NCBI GenBank assembly: GCA_963693285.1
Contig: OY848931.1
Coordinates: 811,001 to 875,000, forward strand
DNA length: 64,000 bases
Direction: 5' to 3'
Source: Xestospongia muta
Lineage: Eukaryota; Porifera; Demospongiae; Haplosclerida; Petrosiidae
Both the position numbers and the translations under genes were made by a program. Positions 29,545-42,187 of this stretch are shown one piece after another. A model generated the notes under the pieces. The model made no database searches. It saw only the letters and a program-made list of their open reading frames with translations, and was not told the origin of the DNA. The stretch's first letter is position 1. The number at the start of each line of letters is the position of its first letter.

Positions 29545-32500
29545 ATGGCTGGAGATATTCATAACTTTAACACTGAAGAATTGATTGATTACCTGGAAGA
29601 CCTTTCAGAACGAGTGCATACATTCCTAAGACAAAAGCAGATTAATTGTAGGTCATTTCTGTTATTTACTAACGAAGAACTGCTAATGTTTGACATGGAA
29701 GAGAGGGATAGAATTCAAGTGTTACAGAAAATTCACGAGATGACAAGAGAATTAGAACCAGAGGTATCTGGTTGTATGCACGTAATATTTATAACATTGT
29801 TTGTCTACTCAAGATTGTCAAAGAAGAGACAAAAGAGGAAGCACCTTTAGACATGTGAGTATATTCCAACCCATAAATTATCCTTAACTCTAATGTATGG
29901 TATATGAATTCTACTATTTTAACAACATATCTATCTGCTGTCATAATATTAAAGGCCAATATGATAGTATGTATAAACGCTTGTAGTAGTTGTGAAGCAT
30001 GCTAAGCAGTTCTATAATTGTTTAGGGTCACATTGTAATCCTACACTTTGATCGAGTTTTATTTACTTTAAATTGTTGAACATTTCTAAGAGGATTATAG
30101 TATGATCCAGTTTTTATAGAACTATTTAAACTAGACATAGGAGCTAATAATATTCATGACTGACTCCTCCCCATACAAATCCTAGATTAGAGATATGCTG
30201 GAGTTAGAATTTTCTTGTGCTAACAGACATAGAACTTTACAAGTTATAGAGGTGTGATTAATAGCTAACAAAATGGCTACAAAATGTGCATTATGTGATG
30301 TAAAAAGCATTTATATGATTGGACATACATAAAATATAAAATATATTGGTTTGTATACTGCTAACTGTTATGCTCTGCTCAGAATTTTATTCATCAGTTG
30401 TCTTAAGAATTCATCAGTAATTGAATTATTATTTGTTTGTTTATGCTGTTGGCTATGAGTTTATATTGACATTGAAAGGACTCGATAAATTATTTCCTAT
30501 TATCTTTCATTGCCTGGTGTTCATGCCTTCTTCCATTAACTATGAATTGTGGCTATCATAAATTTGTATCTTCTCTACTTAATTTGATGTCCTTTTCCAT
30601 TATGGAACTAATTACATTAAATTTTTATCATTTTAGTTGTCAGCCTGACTTAACAAAGAAACAAGAGGTTATGATTATATTATTTCAAACTATTCTACCT
30701 GCATTTCTGTGGGGATGGGATGGAAATAACTGTCGTATTCTAATTTCATTTGAGGCTTCTGAACTTGATAGTTGTATGACTCCATTTGAAATTATTTGGT
30801 TAGTTCACAGTACAATAATGTTCTGTTATAGTTACTATCATTAAATAGTGCTACAAAAGAAGGTCATATCATCCTACAAGGGAAGCTACAGTTGCAACTT
30901 GAGATAATAAAACAACACAACTATTGCTTTGCTTATAAATATGCTGTATCAACAAATGTTTTACCAAATACATTTGAACACATACCCTATAGTTCAGTAA
31001 TACTTGGTATAAAGTCTGTAAACCGTTTTCTCTTAATTCCGGAGAATGCTGTTGTCCCAGGAGGTAATATAATTGTTTGTTTCTGTAATGTATAGAATAA
31101 TTAGTTCAAATTATAATAATTTTGAACTTAAATACTAAAATATATTTTGATGGATACAATTCACCTTTGCTCTATTGTGGTAGGTCTTGTCAGATGTTAC
31201 GATGTTTTAATTTATCTCGACAAAAATGTTTCGGATCTTGTTACACAAAATGGTCTCAGCAATGTGCAGGATTACTTCCTAAAGACCTTTCCTGATGTGC
31301 CAGTTGAAATGCAAAGTATACAACCTGATGATAGTACTTTGAGATGTATTAGTCTCCACACTCATTTGCTGCAATACCAAAGGATAATATCCAATACCTC
31401 ATTTACTATCCATTCATCAACAGTGGCTCAGCTATATAGAACTATTGTGTGTATATATAACCAGATATATGAGCGCCATGTTCAGGTCATGTATACCTGG
31501 AAAAAAACCACTTTTAAAAGTCAATTAGTTGAAGCAAAGCAAGTATGACTAATAAATGTAATAAATTATTAGTAAATTGATTTTATTATATTATTTTAGT
31601 GGATGATGGGCTGGTTTTTTGAGACGTCTACAATGACACTGAACAACTTACAAAAAGAAGAGAGTTCACATACTAAATATGTCATTTCTGGGGCTATTCT
31701 TTTAGTAGCAATCCATGATTTAAAGTTAATGAAGTTAATGAGCACTGATGAACTGCTGTGTGTTGCCAATCTTCTACATATACAACCATGTGTTAGAGAA
31801 GATGGTAGTAAATTCTGTCCTAGTTTTGATGCTCTAATGAAGTGTTTAGTTAATGATGCAAAGTGTGTAGCTTAATATATTAATTCATGTGGTTTTATTT
31901 CTTTTAATTTATAGGTACAAGTTAAAAAATGCTATTACAGAAATATGTCATTTGATCATCTCTGAAACTAAAGGAAAGAACATTGACTGGTTGTCTCTTG
32001 TTCCTTTGTATCATTTCTTGTCCTTTGACAGGAAACCATTTATGGAACCACCAACAAACCACAAAAGCATCAAATGGAGTTTTTGGGAAGAATTAACTGA
32101 AAACAGAAGTGGTTTTCAGCAATATGTGAACAAATCTAAAAAGTATTCCAGGTATTAATAATTTTATATCCATTCACTTTAATTTATACAGTATATAGGA
32201 AAATTACAATAAATAAAGGAAATGTATGGATTGCTTTGCCTCAATAGTCCATTAAAAAATGCTGACATCCCTATATAATTACTGTATATATAGCTGATGA
32301 CAATACAACTAGCTTTGATCAGTCACACCCAATTCAATCACAGTAACAGTAATAATATTCATTGATTGTTAAGAGCATTGGCAGGGTAATTTCATTTGTT
32401 TCTTGCTTGTAACTATGGATTAAAATTGTGAAATGAACATACTTAATTATACATATATGTATATATATCTATATCTATCTATCTATCTATACATATATAT

Positions 32501-35500
32501 ATATATAAATATACATTATACACATACACACATGGTTCAAACAATCTTAGGAGCACCTAACATGCTGTTATGCCAGTCAGAAAAAGCATCTATCTGAGAG
32601 GCTACTACCATTGACTTGTTTCATTATTAACACATATAAATAGATCAGTTTGAAATAACATCATTAAGAACAGTTTAGCTATGATGCCCATCCTTACATA
32701 GGCACTATTACTACTTACCCAATAATTATATAATCTTTAATTTTTCAGCTTTGAAGCACTTTGGAATGATTATGAACACCTATTTAGTCTTGATCCATTG
32801 TTAATGAAAGTTCTCGTGTACATGTGCCCACAAAATGAATTGGCTCGTATCCTTCAATATGCTCCTCCAATTCTTGGAATAAGTTATCTTTTTAATATGT
32901 GGAGCTATAAATTTATTAAAGATGATGAAGTAATTATTTTTATACTTTATGATTGATATGATGAGTATTTTAGGTACAAAGATTAGTAGATTGGTTGAAA
33001 GGAATTCAAGTATCAATCATTCAGTTGGATGCTAATTCCTGGTTAGTTAAGAAATAGATATTATTACTGTATTCATTTATTGATGAATTTTGATTGTTAT
33101 TAGGGACAAACTTGGTGGTGAATTGTTTGAAGCAACTGTAAGCCTTACAAAAGCTATTACTAACAAAATTAGCTACAGCAAGAATAATCTTGAGATTATA
33201 AAGGAGATATTTGAGTTTCATCTTTTTGTGATTTCTGAACTAAATGATCATGGCAAAGGAAGGAATTTAGTATCATACCTGGATAGAGTTGATGGTCTTC
33301 TCTCTCAGTGGATCAATCATCATAATGTTATTGGTAATAACAATAATTAATTAATTAATTATTAATTAGTTATAATAAAGGTAATGGTATTGGTGGTGTC
33401 AATGCAAAGAAATTGAAAGAGGAAATTGAGGTATATAGAATAAACTTTAACTTGTTTATTTAAAAATTATAATGTGTATAGTTATGGAAGATTTTAATTG
33501 AAGAAGTAAAATGTCATGAAAACATATCTACATTGTGGAGAAATATACTGAAAGAAATTATTGAGAGAAGGGCTGAACAGGTAGGTACATATTAATTTAA
33601 TAAGACTTTAATTGGTCAGAGTGCACCATTTTCATATTAGTAATTGAAGTTTAAGATACTAAATATTGATAATGTACTTACACTGGTATATACTTTTGTG
33701 TGGTTATATAGGTTCCAGATGAAAAAAAATTATCAGTTTTTCTAAATTCTCACTTGGAAGATGGATGTCCTCAAGAAATATCAGATGTGTTTATTCAAAT
33801 GGGAATGAATGAATTGTCTTCTGCTAAAAACCTAAAAGCCATTGGCAGGCTGCTATCTCAATTTATAAGGACACAAAAAAAACAACTGCATCACCATGGT
33901 GACATTGTAATTACTATTGATGAACTATTGGATTGGGAAATATGGCCACACTTTGTGAGAATTGTCTGTAAGTTTGTAGTTCTTTGTTTAATTAAATACT
34001 GTATGTGTTACTGTTGGTTACCTGTATTACAGGTAACCATGATCCTGTCTTTCAGGAGATGGAGAGCTTATCTATACACATTATTAATGCTGCAGTTATC
34101 AAAGTTTTAGAATTACATACAAGTATTATAAAAGGGGACATAACTAGAAGAGATCTACTAAAGATAATGAAGAAAAAAAAAATAATGCAGGAACTTCTAC
34201 TGTCAGCTAATGTAGAACATGATCTCAACAAGTATCAAGAAAGGCTGAATGATTTTGAAAGTCATGTCAATGCTGTAACTACAATGTTATCAAATATTGA
34301 CTCAGACATTGAAGGTAACGTTATATGTGTATTGATTGTATTTTTTATATTATTCCAACATACAGGTTACAAACAAATTGAAATGGATGTTACATATGCC
34401 AATGATGAATCCAGACTCATGAAAGACTTGTGTCTCAATTGGTATAATAACGACGATAAAAATTTAATTTTTCAGCTATTACACGGCTCTCCTCTTTACT
34501 CCATTCTATGTTCCTTTTCAATCATGATGATCGAATATCGATGTGTTATATTTCATAAGATTTTAGAAAATTGTCAAAATGAACACAAATGGAAATTTAA
34601 TGGAGTTATAACACAGCAACAGTTTGTTAATGAAGTGTGGGATTGTTGCATAGAGAAATGCTACATACTTCTTACTACATGTTTTGATGGATCTGCTTCT
34701 GTTCTTGAGCTAGATGAATTACTATTTCAAGACAAACAATTTGGATATGTCCTTGATCATGATGAAATACAGTTGAAGCTAAAAGCTCTACGTGATGGTC
34801 TACAACATTCATTTCCTGATCAACCTCCACCTGTACCTTTAGATGATCAATGGGTTATTGGTGTCAGTAAGAAAATTGAGAGCTTTCGTTTTTCTAAGGA
34901 TTGTTGCAAAATTAAAACAGCCAATTACTTCTTGAGGTTAAAAAATTCTCTTCATTATGAAGGAAGATACAAGTTTCTTGAGGATTTAGCTGAAGGGGTA
35001 TGTGCTTACTAAATTTTGTTTATAATTTTGTATAATTATTATATTTTAAAGGCAATTCAATTAAAAGATATTGACAAGTATGTGTTGACTGCAAACAGGT
35101 TATTGAGTGAAGTTAGCAGTGAAGACAGGCAAGAATGCTTAAAGTCTTTGGTTGAATCTTGGGAAATTGTTAAATGGATAGAATTAACATTTATAGGTAC
35201 GTGTAGAAATAATTGTATTAATAATTATTAATTTTATATCTTTAAGATATTGATGAGCTTCAAGCATTTGTTGATGTGGCAAGTACAACAGTTGATGACT
35301 TGAATATTCAAAAATTAAATTCTCTCAGAATTGTTGGTGATGCTGTTACTGATTTTGTAATCATCCTAAGAAAAAATTTACAAGGAAGATATTCCTTCTT
35401 CAACTCTGTAAAAAAAGTTAAAAGTGACAAATCGTCAGATTTAATTGAACACTGCCACAGTCTATGGATCTGTCTAGAAGAGAATAAACAACTTCCATCT

Positions 35501-37406
35501 CTACTGGTATGTAGCTCATAAGTAAAAAAAATGATTCATTTCTTTTCTGTAGAGAGAATGCGCTGGAAATATTGAATGGTTTAAATCTATTGAGCAGACA
35601 CATGAAGCCTTACATTATACTACTCTTCAATTACAACAATATCAGGAATCAACTGCCATTCAACTAACAGAAAAGATGTTACAGCAACAACTCCAAGAGA
35701 AACAGCTTTTGATTACAGACCTACAACAAGCTCAATCTACACTCCAACATCAGCTGAAAGAATACAAGAAGAGAGAAAGATTACTTCAACAACAACTACA
35801 AAATCAAGAGGAGAGAGAACAGCAACAGCTACAGGATAGCCAAGACAAAGAGAAAATACTTCGTCAAGAACGCAGTGAACTCCGACAAAAATATAATGAT
35901 GTTCATCAAAAACTCCAAAAGTTAACCATTGACTTTCAAAAAAAAGAGGGAGAATTACTTCAAGAACTTCAAGAGAACCAACACATTATCACAGACTTAC
36001 AACATATACAAACTACACTTCAACATGAGATAAAAGAATTTGAGAAAAAAGAAAGATTATTACAACAACAGTTACAAGATCACGAAGAAATGATGCAGCA
36101 ATATTTAGTGAATAGTCAAGAGAGAGAAAAAACACTTTATCAAGAACGTGATGACCTTTGTCACCAACTCCAAGAATCAGTTATTGTTATTCAACGAACA
36201 GTGAGACGACTATATCAAGAACTTCAAGAAAAACAGCAATTGATGACTGAGTCACAAGAAACTCAAACTAAACTCCTATGTGAAATAAGAGAGCATGAGA
36301 AGAGAGGAAGATTATTTCAACAACAACTACAAGATCAAGAACAAAGGGAACAACAACAGTTATATTTTAGTGAAGAGAGAGTGAGAAAACTTCAACAAAA
36401 ATGTAATGACCTTCATCACCAACTCCAAGAATTGACCACCAGTTTACAACAAGCACAGCTAGCTAATGCCACACTTCAGCAACAAGTTCAAGAAACAAAG
36501 CTAGCTGAAGCCATTCTTCAAGAACAACTTGAAGAAACAAAACTAGCTAAAGCCACTCTTCAAAACCAACATGAAGAAGCTCAGCAAGCGAATAGCATTT
36601 TTCAAAAACAGATTGAACATTTACAAGATCAGTCACACTGGATAGTGAAGAAGGAAGAGATTGAAATAACAGAGGAGGTCATTGGGAAAGGAAGTTGGGG
36701 AGAAGTTAAAGTAGCTAAATTTCGTGGCCTTAAAGTAGCTGCCAAATATCTTCATGAGCTTATAATGTCACCATATAACATATCAGTTTTCACTCGAGAA
36801 ATGGAAATTGCTGCTCGAGTACGTCATCCAAATCTTGTCCAGTTCATAGGAGCTACTCGAGTGGGTACTGCTATCATCCTCATGGAACTAATGCCCACCA
36901 GCTTACATCAAGAGCTTGAAAAATCTTCACTAAGTCATCTTCAAATTATCAAGATTGCTACAGATGTATCTGCTGCTCTGAACTACCTTCATCTCTGGAC
37001 ACCACCTATCCTTCATCGCGACGTTAGTAGCCCCAATGTTCTCCTTGAACCATCAGGTAATGGAATATGGAAGGCCAAGCTCTCGGATTATGGTTCAGCT
37101 AATCTTGTTCAGAGTATTTCAGCTGGTAGTGTAGCTCCTGGCAATCCTTTCTATGCTGCACCAGAAGCAAAATTTCCTGATGAACATACTCCAGCAATGG
37201 ATGTCTATAGTTTTGGTGTTTTACTTATGGAAATGATTTTACGTCAACCCCCTGGTTCAAAAACAGCTATACGAGCAGCTCAATCTGAGACTATCCAGTG
37301 GTTGGCTATGAAATCCCTTGTTCAGAGATGTATAGTTCAAGAATGTAAAAACCGCTTGCCAATTGCTAATGTTCTCACTGACCTTGAAAAACTATCAAGT
37401 ATTTAA
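29545..37406 (+). CDS. Copy 1: SAM / RNF213-arm / coiled-coil / TKL-type kinase fusion
   Basis: About 18 exons, roughly 1,850 residues. Exon 1 (29545-29763) is a SAM-like domain (FNTEELIDYLEDLSERVHTF; VLQKIHEM). A carbohydrate-binding-like segment follows (FLWGWDGNNCRILISFE; YCFAYKYAVST), then a long helical region homologous to the RNF213 N-terminal arm and to copy 3. The last exon (35553-37406) starts with arm sequence (RECAGNIEWFKSIEQTHEAL), changes near 35630 into about 320 residues of Gln-rich coiled coil with three repeats of about 90 residues (each starting LQEKQ-like), and ends in a kinase: GKGSWGEV, VAAK lysine, TREMEIAARVRHPN, HRDVSSPN, DYG in place of DFG, APE, DVYSFGVLLMEM. No AAA+ or RING part. 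Frames join cleanly across exons, so the gene looks functional. Tandem neighbours are copies 2 and 3. Confidence 0.85.
32455..32515. repeat. TATC/TA microsatellite in copy 1 intron
   Basis: Simple repeat with ATCT units flanked by AT runs, in the intron between the exons ending near 32155 and starting near 32748. Copy 2 and copy 3 also have tetranucleotide repeats in the equivalent intron. Confidence 0.85.
34016..34038 (+). repeat. Perfect inverted repeat over a 3' splice site, copy 1
   Basis: Two 11-nt arms (left GGTTACCTGTA, right its reverse complement) with a single central base. The acceptor CAG at 34030-34032 lies in the right arm, so the folded RNA would bury it. The same element recurs at 54807-54829. 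Confidence 0.8.
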
Positions 37407-37960
37407 CTTACTTTATTGTACATCTATGTAATGTAAATATTAAGTGTTTATTTAGTATGAAAATAGAGATAGTAGAGATAGCACTGTGTGTGTATGACTA
37501 TTTATGGTTTCACTTTATTTTTTATAACAGTTGTTATCAAAGCGGGCAATAAGAGTGGGTTAGTCCAGTTGGTGACATATTGTGATAATATATTTGGCTA
37601 TCTAGTAACTACTAGTCTCATTCCCAAAACTCCATGTCATCATGAAATATGTGGCTTATAATATTGGATAATAATATTCATTTTATACACCTACAATTGA
37701 GCCATTATGTAGCTAGATTGTTACTGTAAATAGTAACACACATTGTTATTTTAGGTAGATTTATAGTGTGGTGTATAGGGACATAGACCTCATATGTTTG
37801 TATATCCAGTGTCTACCTACAATCACTACCATACCAGTACACTGAACTAGTGTGGTCATTGGAACTAGGTAGGATAGCTGACTAAGAAATTGTATTTGAC
37901 ACTGAAATTATATTATAAGTGATAGTTGGTCTACTAAGTGTAGCTACTATAGCTGTAGTT
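37407..37960. repeat. 3' flank of copy 1, homologous to the flank of copy 2
   Basis: Sequence after the copy 1 stop (for example GTGTGTATGACTATTTATGG, and a following block with GTGACATATTGTGATAATAT) is repeated after copy 2 at about 47197-47722 with modest divergence. Marks the 3' part of the tandem duplication unit. Confidence 0.8.
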
Positions 37961-38537
37961 TATAACATAAATTAAGTATGCACCACATAATGTGAATGAG
38001 AAAAGTTGACTACAAAAACTCTCAAAAAAGAGATGAAACAAAAATGTTAAAAAAAGTCAACACAAACATGTTGTTGGGCAACATAGGTTCAATAAACTAT
38101 AATAATATTAATAAAATCACTACTATCCAGCACCATGTAATACATACCAGTACATGTAATAATAATATAGCAGTTATTATTAGCATTAATAAAGATACTG
38201 TGTGTTCTAGTTACAAACAAAAGTACAATGGCCTAATAATAAAACAACAAAAAGAGAGAAATGTATATATAATAATAGTTTGAAAACTAAAGCTGCTCTG
38301 ACAGGTGTTCAATGAAGTTAGAACCTTTTAGATACTGTCTCATGTATATATACACAATACAATCATCTGATATAAGTGATATAATGCACAGTGTAATATC
38401 ATAGATAGCATAAAATACGTGACACGCAGTCTATACCATCTGTGATAATATAAGATAGTTAGGTAACGTATCACAAGCCAAACCTAAACTCCATCCCCTA
38501 ATTAGCAGACATAATTAATAGTTTATGTGATCTCTTA
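37961..38537. other. Intergenic spacer between copy 1 and YME1L pseudogene
   Basis: About 580 bp AT-rich. A 95-codon open frame (37996-38283) is low complexity (Asn/Ile/Lys) and has no paralogue beside copy 3, so it is not called. No RNA gene seen. Confidence 0.4.
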
Positions 38538-39881
38538 ATGTCACCATTTTCTTGTTAGATCTTAACTTGGAAACTGTTGCCAGAGGTACTCCAGGTTTTT
38601 TAGGTTAGTTAGTATGAAAATACTATTTTTTATTTTACATTGTTGTTCTTTAGGAGTTGATCTAGCTAACTTGATCAATCAGTCAGCTCTAAAAGCATCT
38701 GCTGATGGTAAAAATGAAGTCACTAATGAAGATATTGACTTTGCTAGAGATAAAATAATAATGCAAAGAAGATCAAGCTAGTACCAGGTAAGAGATGTAT
38801 TACTTAATATGTCACCATTTTGTTGTTAGATTTTAACTTGGAAACTGTTGCCAGAGAGAAGGAGTGCTGTTATAGAAGAGAAGAACAGAGAGTTAGTAGC
38901 ATATCATGAAGGAGGACATACTATAGTAGCTTTATACACACCAGGTATCGTTACTATAGTTACTGTAGGTTTAATGATTATAACTTAATTATAGGTAAAA
39001 TAGCAACAGCAATGGTCACTAAATTTGTTATGAGCGATCAAGTAAATAGTCAACATGTTGTAGTACATGTATAACATTACATTACATGTACTGTGTGATA
39101 CATTTCATTACATGTGCTATGTGATACATTACATTACATGTACTATGTGATACATTACGTGTACTATGTGATACATCACATTACATGTACTATGTGATAC
39201 ATTACATTACATGTACTATGTGATACATTACATGTACTGTGATACATCACATTACATGTACTATGTGATACATTACATGTACTATGTGATACATCACATG
39301 CATTATGTGATACATCACATTCCATGTACTATGTGATACATTGTATTACATGTACTATGTGATACATTACATTACATGTACTATGTGATACATTACATTA
39401 CATGTACTATGTGATACATTGTATTACATGTACTATGTGATACATTACATTATATGTACTATCTGATACATCACATTACATGTACTATGTGATACATTAC
39501 ATTACATGTGCTATGTGATACATTACATGTAGTATGTGATACATTACATTACATGTACTATGTGATACATCCCATTACATGTACTATGTGATAGGTTGGT
39601 CCTGTTGCTCATGGAGATAAAGACAAGACAAGTCCAGCTACTCAGAAAGTTATCGAAGATGAAATTAAGAGATTATTAAAAGTCAATGAACTATCTCTCT
39701 ACATAACAAACTCTATTTTTATCATTTAATTTTGGAAGCTCATGATTGTGCACATGTTATATTAAAGACACATTCTGTAGAACACAGACGTCTTGCTGAG
39801 GCATTATTGAAATACGAGACACTTGATGCTGAAGAGATTAAATTAGTTATTGCTGCTAAACCATTGCCACGAAAAATTTAA
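38538..39881 (+). pseudogene. Rearranged pseudogene of the YME1L 3' half
   Basis: Carries recognisable YME1L exons in altered order: the exon [14 protein letters not shown], then the NLINQSALKASADGKN exon to KIIM, then a jump back to an AKKIKLVPG fragment and a second copy of the DLNLETVA sequence, fused to ERRSAVIEEKNRELVAYHEG. The exons for the segment starting GALPIHKA and the following domain are missing. The remaining 3' part (KIATAMVTKFVMSDQ, then the exon with KTSPATQKVIEDEIKRLLK, then the final exon to PRKI) follows. Zinc motif His is changed (HEGGHT context), and the last acceptor region is altered (TTTAATTTTGGAAG). Not expected to make protease. The intron within it is expanded by a minisatellite. 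Confidence 0.9.
39050..39594. repeat. Minisatellite, about 21 units, in the YME1L pseudogene intron
   Basis: About 21 units of 17-26 bp, consensus around ACATGTACTATGTGATACAT, with some variation (ATTACATT or ATCACATT linkers). The functional YME1L intron at 29085-29137 has only about two units, so the array grew after duplication. Confidence 0.92.
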
Positions 39882-39996
39882 CAAAACTTTTAAACATCAC
39901 AATAATAATTAATATTAATATTATCAAACATATTGAAACTAACTATTACTTAAGAGCTCCGCCTTCGTTGAATTTGACTCCATGAGGTAAAGAGCT

Positions 39997-41974
39997 ATGG
40001 CTGGAGATATTCATAACTTTAACACTGAAGAATTGATTGGTTTCCTGCAAGACCTTTCAGGACGAGTGTATACAATTCTAAGAAAACATAAGATTAATGG
40101 CAGGTCATTTCTGTTACTTACTGATGAAGAACTGCTGAGGTTAGGTATGAAGGAGGTGCAAGACAGAAGAGCAGTGTTACAGAAAATTAGGGAGTTGAAA
40201 CCAGAGGTTTGTTGCTTGTATATGTCAATGATATTTTTGATACTGTTTTCTTATTAATTAAGATTGTTAAAGAAAAGTCAAAACTTAAAACTTGTCAACC
40301 TTTTACGTAAGTTCAATATTTTGTTAGAAAATATCCTCTTGTTTTATAAAATTTCCCATAAATTTTTAATCTTAATTTAGTCAATTTTTTGTTATTTTAC
40401 TAGCTATAGTTACACTAAATTCTTACCATCTCTATATAGCATTAAAGGAGAGTATATTACTATTGAAATCCAAACTATTCTGCCTGTATTTATATGGGGA
40501 TGGAATGGAGAAAAATGTCATCTTTCAATTTCAATGTCTTTTGAATCTCCTGAAAGGAATATATTTATTCCATTTCAAATTACTAGGTTAGATATTAAAA
40601 TACCACAATACATTAGTATTACTACATGTTATTTTTGTAGTGCCACAACAGATGGTCATATTATCCTTCAAAGTCAACTACAATTGGAAACTACAACTAT
40701 AAAACAGCATAATTATCGCTTTGCTTATAAATATGTTGTATCTACAGAATTGTTCCAGAATAAGTTGGAACATATATTTTATAGTTCAATGGTACCTGGA
40801 ATAAAGCGTGTTAATCGTTTACTTTTGATTCCAGAGAATGATGTTATACCAAGAGGTAATATTGATTGTTCTCTTCAATACTCATAGTCTGTAGTATCAT
40901 AATAATTATGGATGCTTTAACATAGAATAATTGTTAACAAAATAATTTGTCAAAGTGAATTTATATCTTTGCTTTGAATATATAGGTGTTTTCAGATATT
41001 ATGATGTCATGATTTATCCTGACAAAAATGATCTTGAGTTAGTGAGACAAAAAGGTCAAATTCTGACCTCCAAGGTACAAGAATATTTCAAAAAGTCTTT
41101 TTCAGACCTTCAAGTTGAAGTTACATCTATAACACCTGACGATAACACTATGAGACATATTAGTCTTCACACTCATTTGCTTCAATATCAAAGAATAATC
41201 ACCAATAGATCTATCCATTCATCAACAGTGGGTGATATATCTGGAACTATTGTATCCATATACACCCAGATATATGAACGCCATGTTCAAGTAGTATATC
41301 CTGCTTGGACAAGAGACAACAACTATCGTATAGAAGAAACCAAACAAGTATGACATGAATATTTTGTTAATATTGAATTGTTTCTGTGCTCTCCTTTAGT
41401 GGATAATAAAATGGCTTGTAGAAACATCTGCTGTGGTCAAGGAAGACTTACAAAGAAAACAGAAGAAAGCCAGCTCACACACTTATGCGATTTCTGGAGC
41501 CATTCTTCTGATAGTAGCCTATGATTTACAGATGATGAAGTTGATGAATACAGAACAACTTCTGTGTCTTGCTAATCTCCTGCACATCCAACCAAGTGTT
41601 AGAGTAAATGGCAGTAAATTTTGTCCTAGCTTTGATGTTTTAATAAAGTGCCTTGCTCCAAATGAAAAGTAAACAAATAATAGCATTGAAGTAATTTACT
41701 TCCATATAGAAATAGACTAAAAAGTGCTATTGAGAAAATATGCCAATTGATCATCTCTCAAACTAAAGGAAAGAACATTGACTGGTTGTCTCTTCTTCCT
41801 CTATACCACCTTTTGACCCCTAACCGTGAACCATTTATGGAATTGCCAAAAAATTACGAAGCGATCACTTGGAACTTTTGGAATGACTTGACTGATAATA
41901 AGAATGGTTTTCAAGAATATGTACGTCAGTCCAAATATGTTAGGTATGTCTGTCTGTCAGAGTCTCTGTCTGTG

Positions 41975-42009
<35 letters not shown>

Positions 42010-42156
42010 ATGTTTATCTGTCTATCTATCTGTCTGTTTGTCTGTCTGTTTATCTGTCTATCTGTCTGTCTGTCTGTCTGTCTGTCTGTTTATCTATCTG
42101 CCTGTCTGTCTGTTTGTCTGTCTATCTGTCTATCTGTTTGTCTATCTGTTTGTCTA

Positions 42157-42187
<31 letters not shown>

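Noticed and set aside
37996..38283. 95-codon open frame between copies 1 and 2
   Set aside because: Low-complexity AT-driven Asn/Ile/Lys composition, no conserved counterpart and no splice partners.
39050..39594. Regular repeat resembling a CRISPR array
   Set aside because: Units are directly abutting with no unique spacers, and the setting is a eukaryotic pseudogene intron; it is a minisatellite.
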